A stretch of 6,241 nucleotides of DNA from Bacillota bacterium (GTDB lineage Bacteria; Bacillota; Clostridia; Oscillospirales; Acutalibacteraceae): NCBI GenBank assembly GCA_023415895.1, contig JAEZJA010000092.1:1-6241 (forward strand), read 5' to 3'. This document shows positions 1-5,773 of this stretch, in pieces. Position 1 is the stretch's first letter. Each line of letters starts with the position of its first letter. The notes under the pieces were generated by a model, which searched no databases, had not been told where the DNA came from, and saw nothing but the letters and a program-made list of their open reading frames with translations. The position numbers and the translations under genes are program-made.

Positions 1-49
1 CGAATTCCCTTAACGGGATACGTATAAATAAACAAGGAGGAAGCAATTT

Positions 50-1633
50 ATGAAACAGAGGTTAGCAAAAGCAATTGCGGTAGTATCAGCCCTCGCATCG
101 ATTATCGTTGTGGCAGCCGGATGCGGCACAGACAAGAAACCGGTTGATACTTCGGTGACAAGCAACACGGAAAGCCAATCTACACCCAATTCAAAGCTGG
201 ACAAAACCGTAAAACTAAGAGTTGCCGTTTTGGACCATACCGAGGCAGGGGCCTTCGAGCCGGGCGCGACAACAGAAAACAACCAGTTTCTGAATGCCAT
301 CAAGGAAAAGACCGGTTATGCCAATTTGGAATGGGATCTTCTGGCCGGCGCAAGTTTTCAGAATACTTTAAAGCTTTCTATTGCGTCGGATGACGCCTAT
401 GATCTGATGCTGAATGCCGAATGGAAAAGTCTTTCCAAGCAGGGCGTCCTGATGGAGCTCACCGACCTTCTAAAGGAGTATGGCGGAAAAATCACGGCCT
501 CGGTTCCTGCCAGCGCAATGGAAGCGGCTACGGTTAACGGCAAGCTGTACTGCATTCCATCCCCCATGCACACCTATTATAAAGACAATTATATGGGCGG
601 CGGTCTCCTTGTCAGACAGGATATTCTTGATAAACTGAACCTTACGGCTCCCAAGACCCCGGATGAGCTGTACACCTTCTTGAAGAAGATTAAAGAAGCG
701 GGATATGTTCCTTATGTCACCGGTTCAAGTGGGCAGACACCGATTTCGGGTCTGGAGGTCATGACAACTGCTTTTGGATGCGGCACAGGAAATTTTGTCG
801 TTCGAGACGGACAACTGGTGGACATGCGCGAGCAACCGGAATTCAAGGAATGCCTGACATTCCTCAATAAACTTTATAGTGAACAACTGATCGATAACGA
901 ATATCTGTACAACACCACACAAAAGGCGACAGAGAAAATCACATCCGGCAGGGCAGCCTGCACCTTTGCAGCGTGCTGGGATATGTACAATGATCAGAAC
1001 GCTCTTGCTAAAACCGATCCCAACGCCAAGCTCGCTTTCGTTGCTCCGATTAAGGGAGCAAACGGTTATACCGGTTACAGCCAGGGGGCGCCTCTGGGCA
1101 ACACGATGTCAATCCCCAATAACGCGAAATATCCCAAACAGGCGGTTGATCTGGCAAATACCTATTTTGGCGACAAGGATCTCCAGAAATACATTGTCTA
1201 TGGTCAAGAAGGCCGAGATTACAGCATGGATGCAAACGGAAACATGACGACAACGGATAATTATAAAACTGTCATGTACAAACTCAACTACCGGTTGATC
1301 ACTCCTCCGGAATTATGGGGCAGCCTCGGCAAGCTGGCTGGATACGGCCCTGCTATGGATAGTTATGTTTCGTCCGGACCGCACTGCTCCGCTTTCAACA
1401 TTGAAAACTACATGCCCACATCCAAGTCACAGGCGGAATACGGTACCGCTCAGGCTGATCTCTTTAACGAATACATTGCGAAGATCATTACGGGTGCACT
1501 GCCTGTAAGCGCCTTATCCGATTATCTGAAGGCTGCCGACGCCAGCGGCAGAAAAGAAATTCTCAAGGAGAATCAGGAATGGTTTAATCAATACGGTAAA
1601 GATATTTACAATAAGCTCAACGCGAAATCATAA
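50..1633 (+). CDS. Lipoprotein extracellular solute-binding protein of an ABC sugar/oligosaccharide importer
   Basis: The 527-residue product is a substrate-binding lipoprotein that would sit on the outer face of the cytoplasmic membrane and hand its ligand to ABC permeases. A signal peptide is visible: basic MKQRLAK, a hydrophobic stretch at residues 8-23, then a lipobox ending AAGC with the lipidated Cys25. A Ser/Thr/Asn-rich linker follows to about residue 52. The body shows features of large family-1 binding proteins (LipO/LplA type, about 500-560 residues): a segment near 184-215 reading GLLVRQDILDKLNL then PKTPDELYTFLKKIKEAG, and SIPNNAKYPKQAVDLAN near 354-370. The start is fixed by AAGGAGG at 34-40, nine bases before ATG. 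A two-component pair follows on the same strand, typical for carbohydrate or peptide uptake loci. No permease is in the window; it may lie upstream. The substrate cannot be read from sequence; an oligosaccharide is inference. Family call firm, ligand unknown. Confidence 0.93.
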   Translation: MKQRLAKAIAVVSALASIIVVAAGCGTDKKPVDTSVTSNTESQSTPNSKLDKTVKLRVAVLDHTEAGAFEPGATTENNQFLNAIKEKTGYANLEWDLLAGASFQNTLKLSIASDDAYDLMLNAEWKSLSKQGVLMELTDLLKEYGGKITASVPASAMEAATVNGKLYCIPSPMHTYYKDNYMGGGLLVRQDILDKLNLTAPKTPDELYTFLKKIKEAGYVPYVTGSSGQTPISGLEVMTTAFGCGTGNFVVRDGQLVDMREQPEFKECLTFLNKLYSEQLIDNEYLYNTTQKATEKITSGRAACTFAACWDMYNDQNALAKTDPNAKLAFVAPIKGANGYTGYSQGAPLGNTMSIPNNAKYPKQAVDLANTYFGDKDLQKYIVYGQEGRDYSMDANGNMTTTDNYKTVMYKLNYRLITPPELWGSLGKLAGYGPAMDSYVSSGPHCSAFNIENYMPTSKSQAEYGTAQADLFNEYIAKIITGALPVSALSDYLKAADASGRKEILKENQEWFNQYGKDIYNKLNAKS

Positions 1634-1704
1634 ACCGCTTCAATGGGTACGGTAAAAGCCAATGCGAAACTTCTCGTCAAAATAATACATATTTACCGTG
1701 TATA

Positions 1705-1733
1705 TTGCATTTAGTAAGTTTATGTAATATACT
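1705..1733 (+). promoter_or_regulatory. Candidate sigma-A promoter in front of the two-component leader
   Basis: TTGCAT (1705-1710) and TATACT (1728-1733) are separated by exactly 17 bases. The -10 box matches consensus at five of six positions; the -35 box matches only its TTG. Transcription would begin near 1740, giving a leader of about 190 bases before the response regulator start. An 8-bp inverted repeat (1649-1656 and 1692-1699) lies just upstream. Assignment is by motif only. Confidence 0.5.
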
Positions 1734-1739
1734 GTGATA

Positions 1740-1902
1740 AAAATACGCCTTGTAGAATAAGGGGCTAATCATGGCATACGCGTTTCCTGATTGATGAAAT
1801 TGTCTTGGTCTAAATCGGGATTTGTAAGTTAGCCGCAGTGCAATTACCCCCAGGAAATCGTTCGGCAAGGGGCTATAGGCATTTGTGCCATAGCCCCTTT
1901 TT
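1740..1902 (+). ncRNA. Candidate structured leader (attenuator) or small RNA upstream of the response regulator
   Basis: This stretch runs from the predicted start of the 1705-1733 promoter to an intrinsic terminator and has no convincing ORF. The segment 1759-1767 (AAGGGGCTA) repeats the terminator's 5' arm. Together with 1772-1778 (TGGCATA) it can pair with 1884-1899, the terminator's 3' arm, leaving a four-base bulge at 1768-1771. The two structures exclude each other. Other possible helices are 1781-1789 with 1851-1860 (TTTCCTG/CAGGAAA), 1763-1768 with 1829-1834 (GGCTAA/TTAGCC), and 1832-1835 with 1863-1866 (GCCG/CGGC). I compared it from memory with common riboswitches (cobalamin, SAM-I, THF, c-di-GMP-I, fluoride) and saw no match. 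It may be a cis attenuator for the regulator-kinase operon, or a free RNA of about 160 bases. The paired distal arm could equally be the closing stem of a 6S-like RNA. Confidence 0.4.
1867..1902 (+). terminator. Strong intrinsic terminator just upstream of the response regulator
   Basis: The 5' arm 1867-1880 begins AAGGGGCTAT and the 3' arm 1887-1899 ends ATAGCCCCTT. They form 13 base pairs with one bulged A, around a six-base loop (ATTTGT). A run of five T covers 1898-1902. The hairpin ends 18 bases before the GGAGG of the response regulator, and I see no acceptable promoter between them. Transcripts reaching that gene therefore seem to have to pass this terminator. Confidence 0.85.
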
Positions 1903-1932
1903 GTCTTATGACTTCATACCGGAGGTTTCATC

Positions 1933-3027
1933 ATGTATAAAATGATGCTTGTAGACGACGATTACATATCGCGTGAGGGGCTGCGAGATCTTGTGCATTG
2001 GGGAAAGATGGGCATTGAGGTTGCCGCCGAAGCCGAGGACGGTGAGGATGCGCTCAAAAAATTCTCTCAAATTGAACCCGAAATCATTATCACGGACGTG
2101 GTAATGCCCGGAATGAACGGGATTGAATTTGCAAAAAAAGTTAAAATGATGGCTCCGTATGTTCAAATCGTCATGATCAGCGCTCATCAGGACATACAGT
2201 ACCTCAAGGAGTCCATGAAATTTAACGCTATTGATTATATTCTAAAGCCTTTTAACCTTGAAGAGATCACCGAGGCTATGGCCCGGGTACTCAGCAAGAT
2301 TGAAAGTGAAAATCAGTCAAAAAAATTTATGCATGATCTTGACCGGCATTTCGAGCAAAGCATTCTGTCCGAAGACCCCGAGGGGCTCGCCGATATGCAG
2401 GAGCACATCAGTCAGCTCTGCGGCATTGGACATACCGCGGAGCTCAAAAAGGCAATCACCGATTTTTTTCTGAAAATCCTGGAATATAAAATTGAAAGCA
2501 CGCTGTTTCTGACCTCGGTCTGTTCCGAAATACTCATCAAGGCCATGAAAACGGTATGTCCCGGTCAAAACAGCCAAGCCATTGCCAGACTGAAAAGTCA
2601 GCTCAACGGATTTGGTTCAATAAAAAGCAGGAGCCAAATAGAAGAATTTGTAATGCAGGAACTGCTTTGTATCGATGGTATTGCCAACTCGACGAAGGCA
2701 GATCGATCCCGAAAGGCGGTTCGGGAAGCGAAGTGGATTATTCAAAATGAGTTCAGTCATAACATCACGATTGCACAACTGGCTCAACGGGTGTTTCTAT
2801 CCCCCGGACGCTTGCAGACAATTTTCAAAAAGGAAACCGGACAGACGATCAACGATTACATCTCAGCCGTCAGAATGGAGAACGCCAAAGAGATGCTGAA
2901 GGATAGCCGGTTCAAAATCTATGAGGTTGCAAGCCGTGTGGGATATCAGGACACCAACTATTTCACAAAGATATTTGCAAAATATGTGGGAAAAAATCCT
3001 ATTGAGTACAGGGATGGTCAGTTATGA
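1933..3027 (+). CDS. AraC-family two-component response regulator (YesN type)
   Basis: The 364-residue product is a cytoplasmic DNA-binding response regulator. An N-terminal receiver domain spans about residues 1-120 with the expected residues: acidic Asp8/Asp9, phosphoacceptor Asp55 (in ITDVVMPGMNG), Ser83 and Lys105 (in ILKPF). A mostly helical stretch of about 140 residues without a recognisable domain follows. The C-terminal AraC domain (about 259-362) has a first helix-turn-helix at 279-301 (TIAQLAQRVFLSPGRLQTIF) and a second at 329-351, with the family signature RVGYQDTNYFTKIFAKY and the closing KNPIEYR. GGAGG at 1921-1925, seven bases before ATG, fixes the start. It overlaps the kinase start by four bases (ATGA), indicating translational coupling. 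It probably activates the upstream binding-protein locus once phosphorylated by that kinase; this is inferred from family and order. Its own expression may be gated by the terminator at 1867-1902. Confidence 0.95.
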   Translation: MYKMMLVDDDYISREGLRDLVHWGKMGIEVAAEAEDGEDALKKFSQIEPEIIITDVVMPGMNGIEFAKKVKMMAPYVQIVMISAHQDIQYLKESMKFNAIDYILKPFNLEEITEAMARVLSKIESENQSKKFMHDLDRHFEQSILSEDPEGLADMQEHISQLCGIGHTAELKKAITDFFLKILEYKIESTLFLTSVCSEILIKAMKTVCPGQNSQAIARLKSQLNGFGSIKSRSQIEEFVMQELLCIDGIANSTKADRSRKAVREAKWIIQNEFSHNITIAQLAQRVFLSPGRLQTIFKKETGQTINDYISAVRMENAKEMLKDSRFKIYEVASRVGYQDTNYFTKIFAKYVGKNPIEYRDGQL

Positions 3028-4802
3028 AGAAGCTGAAGGGCGCTCTAACTGCCATCTTCTACAACCTTAGTCTGAGATCAAAGCTCATCCTATCCTATCT
3101 GCTTATCATTGCCATCGTTGTTGTCGGCCTGGCATGTATTCCTTATGTAAACTTCTACCGTTCGGCAGTCAGTCAGAGCGGCAACGCCTATATGGAGGCC
3201 CTGAGGCAGGCCGAGAAAAATATCCGGTACGGGATAAGCAGTGCCAACATCATCGCAGAACAGGCGCAGGTCAACGATGAGGCGCAAAAAATCCTTTCTA
3301 CCATTGCCAGCAGAGAGCTTACCAGCGCCGAAGAAATCGACTTTTTTACCATTCTAAGCAAGTCCATCGCCGCATTTTATAATACAAAGTATATTTTAAA
3401 AACGACATATTTTGTCAACGGAAATCCCGGCTTTGTATCGGCAAACCCCCATTTTTTAAACATCAAGGATCTTCAAGAGGAAGATGCCGCGTTGCCTGTT
3501 TTTACAGGAGCAAGCAATCATCTATGGCTATACGCAAGTGATTTCACATCCATTTCTCTGCAAAGCCCTGATGAAATTGTTTATATACAAAGGATTGTAA
3601 GCCTGAGCAATATCAATACTGTTCTGGGATATATCATGGTTGAGCTAGATTCAAGCGTGGTGAGCACTGTACTGTCTGACATCGGTATCCCCAACGAGAT
3701 GGCCATTCTTATACGGCGAAACGGGCAGTTTATCAGTTCGTATGGCATAACGCCGGAAAACGATGAAATTGTGGGTGCCTACCTTGAGGCTATATCCAAG
3801 GATAAGCAGGGTATATCCCGAAATATAAGTGGCTCGGTTGTGTATTATGCGATTGCCAACAATATTTCGGAGCTGAACTGGGACATAACGCTTGTCGTGA
3901 CGGAAAAAAATCTCGGCATGGCCAGTATGGAAACCAGAAGATTCATAACCATAACCACCCTTATTGTATCCGTGCTGTCTGTCTTTTTTGCCATAGTCAT
4001 CTCTGGCAGCATCACAAAACGGCTAAAACGGTTAATGGCTCTTATCCGAAGTGCTGAGAAGGGCGAGTTTAAGACAGAACGGAATGTCATCGGAAATGAC
4101 GAATATTCTCAGCTCCTTCTTGAATTCAACAAGATGAGCATAAAGATTAAAGAATTAATTGAGGAGGTTTATCAGGCAAAAATCAGCAAGCAGGCTACGG
4201 AGATGAAGCTCCTATATGCACAGATCAATCCCCACTTTCTGTATAACACACTGGACATCATTCAGTGGAGTGCGATGAAAATTGGCGCCGAGGATATAGC
4301 CGATATGACCCGATCACTCGCAACCGAGCTCCGGCTGAGCCTGAACGGGGGCAAAGAGATCATCACTGTTGATGAGGAAATCGAAAGCGTGTCAAGCTAT
4401 ATGCGTATTATCAACCGTCGGTATAAAGATGCGATTGGATTTGAAGCGCATGTACAGGAGCAAACCGGCAGCATCAAAATTATAAAAATGATTCTGCAGC
4501 CTCTAGTCGAAAACGCCGTTATTCATGGAATTCTGATGAAACCCGACAAATCCGGCTCAATTTCTATTCGGGTATGGCGCGATGGAGAGTTTCTGCTATT
4601 GGAAGTACAGGATGACGGAGTGGGGATTTCCCCCGAGCATCTGCCTTTTATCACCAATGCGGATAGCAGCGGATATGGAGTAAAGAACGTGCATCAGAGA
4701 ATTCAGGTTTACTACGGCAATGAATGCGGGCTTTACTTTTACAACAATTCTTCTGGAGGCTGCACCGTTACAGCAAAAATAAAAATCGATCTTTGCCTGT
4801 AA
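3024..4802 (+). CDS. Membrane sensor histidine kinase (YesM/LytS-like, His_kinase family)
   Basis: The 592-residue kinase is the partner of the preceding regulator. Transmembrane helix 1 lies at about 21-43 and helix 2 at about 307-329. They enclose roughly 260 extracellular residues with the look of a Cache-type sensor (for example LGYIMVELDSSVVSTVL near 201-217). A HAMP linker follows (about 328-380), then a helical coil to about 397. The phosphoacceptor is His404 in AQINPHFLYNTLDIIQW, the signature of this non-classical kinase family. The ATPase domain shows an N box with Asn497 (PLVENAVIHG), a G1 box DDGVGIS (530-536) and GYGVKNVHQRI (550-560) as the G2 region, so all catalytic elements look intact. 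The start overlaps the regulator's stop as ATGA; the ribosome binding site is weak, fitting coupled translation. The ligand is unknown; glycan or peptide sensing is inferred from the neighbouring binding protein. No convincing terminator follows. Confidence 0.95.
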   Translation: MKKLKGALTAIFYNLSLRSKLILSYLLIIAIVVVGLACIPYVNFYRSAVSQSGNAYMEALRQAEKNIRYGISSANIIAEQAQVNDEAQKILSTIASRELTSAEEIDFFTILSKSIAAFYNTKYILKTTYFVNGNPGFVSANPHFLNIKDLQEEDAALPVFTGASNHLWLYASDFTSISLQSPDEIVYIQRIVSLSNINTVLGYIMVELDSSVVSTVLSDIGIPNEMAILIRRNGQFISSYGITPENDEIVGAYLEAISKDKQGISRNISGSVVYYAIANNISELNWDITLVVTEKNLGMASMETRRFITITTLIVSVLSVFFAIVISGSITKRLKRLMALIRSAEKGEFKTERNVIGNDEYSQLLLEFNKMSIKIKELIEEVYQAKISKQATEMKLLYAQINPHFLYNTLDIIQWSAMKIGAEDIADMTRSLATELRLSLNGGKEIITVDEEIESVSSYMRIINRRYKDAIGFEAHVQEQTGSIKIIKMILQPLVENAVIHGILMKPDKSGSISIRVWRDGEFLLLEVQDDGVGISPEHLPFITNADSSGYGVKNVHQRIQVYYGNECGLYFYNNSSGGCTVTAKIKIDLCL

Positions 4803-4944
4803 AGACTACTGTTACTATTCGCTCCCGCCCTAGTTTTTGGTTATCAGCGGGTCGCCTAAAACGATAAAATTTTCACAATGACTGCTAAAACAAAAATAAC
4901 TGGGTTTTGGATGTATGTTGGTCTGAAAAAATCATTCTCCGCTC

Positions 4945-4973
4945 TTGACAAAAGAACCGTTTTCGTCTAATAT
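4945..4973 (+). promoter_or_regulatory. Near-consensus promoter of the tRNA-Ala gene
   Basis: A perfect TTGACA (4945-4950) is followed after 17 bases by TAATAT (4968-4973, four of six). Transcription would start near 4980, about 60 bases before the mature tRNA. This is the best -35 box in the window and suits a strongly expressed stable RNA. Confidence 0.8.
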
Positions 4974-5041
4974 ATATCAAGTGGTTTGAAGCTGCCTGCC
5001 GCTTTGTCGAGGTACAGTTCTTATCCACGATAAATAAACCC

Positions 5042-5117
5042 GGGGGCGTAGCTCAGCTGGGAGAGCGTACGGTTCGCATCCGTAAGGTCGAGAGTTCGAT
5101 CCTCTTCGTCTCCACCA
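5042..5117 (+). tRNA. tRNA-Ala (anticodon CGC)
   Basis: A complete 76-base cloverleaf can be drawn. The acceptor stem GGGGGCG pairs with CGTCTCC using two G-U pairs. The D arm is GCTC/GAGC with an eight-base loop containing GG. The anticodon stem TACGG/CCGTA is perfect and encloses TTCGCAT, placing CGC at 5075-5077. A five-base variable loop is followed by a T arm GAGAG/CTCTT with loop TTCGATC. CCA is encoded at 5115-5117 after discriminator A. The third pair is G3-U70, the classic identity element read by alanyl-tRNA synthetase, which agrees with an anticodon for GCG. Antisense reading of this gene yields an open frame on the minus strand that is not a protein. Confidence 0.96.
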
Positions 5118-5163
5118 GATCATTTGACGAAAGAAGTCGATTGCTTTGCAGTCGACTTCTTTC
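5116..5163 (+). repeat. Hairpin-bearing direct repeat, copy 1 (tRNA side)
   Basis: These 48 bases match 5662-5709 at 45 positions. The three differences are at 5121 (C/A), 5127 (A/T) and 5154 (G/A), and 26 bases in a row are identical (5128-5153). The copy begins on the last two bases of the tRNA CCA end. What precedes the other copy does not resemble the tRNA, so this is not a plain duplicated tRNA end. It may be an attachment-like repeat, or a dispersed terminator element that occurs elsewhere in the genome. Confidence 0.85.
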
Positions 5164-5164
5164 G
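5128..5164 (+). terminator. Hairpin directly after tRNA-Ala, probable terminator
   Basis: Arms 5128-5144 and 5148-5164 form 17 pairs, including one T-G wobble, around a TTT loop. It starts ten bases after the mature tRNA end. The 3' arm is itself T-rich (CTTCTTTCG), but no clean T run follows, so termination strength is uncertain. Near symmetry means it could act on both strands. Confidence 0.65.
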
Positions 5165-5186
5165 CGTTATTTCGCATTATATTATT

Positions 5187-5195
5187 TGGTATAAT
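5187..5195 (+). promoter_or_regulatory. Extended -10 promoter of the small membrane protein gene
   Basis: TGG followed by a perfect TATAAT (5190-5195) makes an extended -10 element. The -35 position, 17 bases upstream (5167-5172, TTATTT), is poor, as is often tolerated with TGn. A second TATAAT at 5206-5211 lies very close to the ribosome binding site and is less likely to be used. Confidence 0.55.
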
Positions 5196-5217
5196 AATAT
5201 AGCTGTATAATGAATAT

Positions 5218-5225
5218 AAGGAGGG
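5218..5225 (+). promoter_or_regulatory. Strong ribosome binding site that selects a TTG start
   Basis: AAGGAGGG ends six bases before TTG at 5232. No ATG lies in this frame near it, so the site is what fixes the start of the 127-residue protein at TTG. Confidence 0.8.
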
Positions 5226-5231
5226 TGTATT

Positions 5232-5615
5232 TTGAAAAAAGCCTTAGTCTATTCTTTTTGCTCTTTATACATAGCCGCATTTATTTTTGTCCAAATTGTT
5301 TCTATCGATTATTTGATACATTCATTGAAAACTAACAGCTTTTCTTATGATATTGCATTTTTACCGATTGTTGCAGTCATTACTTATTCCATTGTACTTG
5401 TCCCTCTCTTTATTATAAATTTGAAGTCACCTGTGTTAAGTAAAAAAACAATTACTTCTTTAATTTTTGTTCTATGCCTCGCGTTATTTTCGATATTATG
5501 CATTGGTTTCATTATTGTGTACTTAATTTGTTTTTATATTTCAGCATTTATATCAATTGTTTCTATAATATTTATCGTTTCTGATTTTCTAAAAAGTTTA
5601 AAAAATAGTGCGTAG
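5232..5615 (+). CDS. Small four-segment integral membrane protein, function unknown
   Basis: I do not recognise this 127-residue protein. It begins at TTG with a strong ribosome binding site at 5218-5225. After a short basic N-terminus (MKK) it is almost entirely hydrophobic, with likely membrane segments near residues 5-28, 41-63, 73-97 and 100-119, and short polar loops such as HSLKTNSFSYD (30-40) and KSPVLSKK (65-72). The end is basic (KSLKNSA). There are no catalytic motifs, no signal peptide cleavage site, and no charged residues inside the helices that would suggest a transporter. The gene is much more AT-rich than the left block: three hand-counted 60-base lines have 25, 30 and 17% G+C. 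It lies alone between two copies of a hairpin repeat next to a tRNA, which suggests acquisition by transfer. Membrane location is well supported; the role is unknown, and small immunity or resistance proteins are only one possibility. Confidence 0.8.
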   Translation: MKKALVYSFCSLYIAAFIFVQIVSIDYLIHSLKTNSFSYDIAFLPIVAVITYSIVLVPLFIINLKSPVLSKKTITSLIFVLCLALFSILCIGFIIVYLICFYISAFISIVSIIFIVSDFLKSLKNSA

Positions 5616-5661
5616 GGCAGTGCTTAACATAATCGCCTGCATCTTTTTTATAGCCCTTAGA

Positions 5662-5709
5662 CAGATAATTTGTCGAAAGAAGTCGATTGCTTTGCAGTCA
5701 ACTTCTTTC
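5662..5709 (+). repeat. Hairpin-bearing direct repeat, copy 2
   Basis: This matches 5116-5163 at 45 of 48 positions, 546 bases downstream in the same orientation. The G-to-A change at 5700 breaks one pair of the hairpin without compensation, so copy 1 looks closer to the original symmetric form. The flank before it (TTATAGCCCTTAGA) is not tRNA-like. Confidence 0.85.
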
Positions 5710-5714
5710 CTTTT
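5675..5714 (+). terminator. Hairpin with T-rich tail after the membrane protein gene
   Basis: The arms 5675-5690 and 5694-5709 form 15 pairs, one of them a wobble, with a single C-A mismatch and a TTT loop. The tail reads TTTCC then TTTT (5711-5714), better than at copy 1. It probably ends transcription of the 5232-5615 gene and, being nearly symmetric, could also stop minus-strand transcripts from the AEC gene. Confidence 0.65.
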
Positions 5715-5717
5715 ATA

Positions 5718-5726
5718 TGGTAAAAT
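5718..5726 (+). promoter_or_regulatory. Extended -10 promoter of the GNAT fragment
   Basis: TGG followed by TAAAAT (5721-5726, five of six) repeats the TGGTATAAT found after copy 1 of the hairpin. The region 17 bases upstream (TCAACT, 5698-5703) is a weak -35 and overlaps the hairpin arm. Confidence 0.45.
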
Positions 5727-5758
5727 AGCCAACATGAGATTGTAATAATTTATATAAT

Positions 5759-5764
5759 GAGGAG
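5759..5764 (+). promoter_or_regulatory. Ribosome binding site for a TTG start
   Basis: GAGGAG ends nine bases before TTG at 5774. It sets the start of the GNAT fragment, whose first residues MLIRKANLNDCEIF match how the family begins. It follows directly on TATAATGA, as in the gene at 5232. Confidence 0.65.
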
Positions 5765-5773
5765 TGTTTATAG

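Noticed and set aside
23..28. TATAAA as a -10 box for the solute-binding protein gene
   Set aside because: It lies six bases from the ribosome binding site, so a start from it would leave almost no leader, and its -35 would lie at or beyond the window edge.
119..788. 13-base repeat GGATGCGGCACAG at 119-131 and 776-788 within the binding-protein gene
   Set aside because: Both are inside well-folded coding sequence, in different contexts and frame-explained; a chance repeat.
1677..1868. Minus-strand 63-residue frame in the gap before the regulator
   Set aside because: No recognisable ribosome binding site or protein character; the region is better explained as promoter and structured leader.
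4824..4851. CCCGC/GCGGG inverted repeat after the kinase gene as a terminator
   Set aside because: Only five pairs with an 18-base loop and no T run after it; too weak to call.
4890..4915. CTAAAAC/GTTTTGG hairpin near the kinase end
   Set aside because: A seven-pair A/T stem with a wobble and a 12-base loop, not followed by T; expected by chance in this composition.
4977..5177. Minus-strand 66-residue open frame over the tRNA
   Set aside because: It is antisense of tRNA-Ala and the hairpin; the GSNSRPYGCEPYALPAELRP-like peptide is a known kind of tRNA mistranslation.
5206..5211. Second TATAAT before the membrane protein as the main promoter
   Set aside because: No fitting -35 box, and transcripts would begin at or inside the ribosome binding site; the extended -10 at 5187-5195 fits better.
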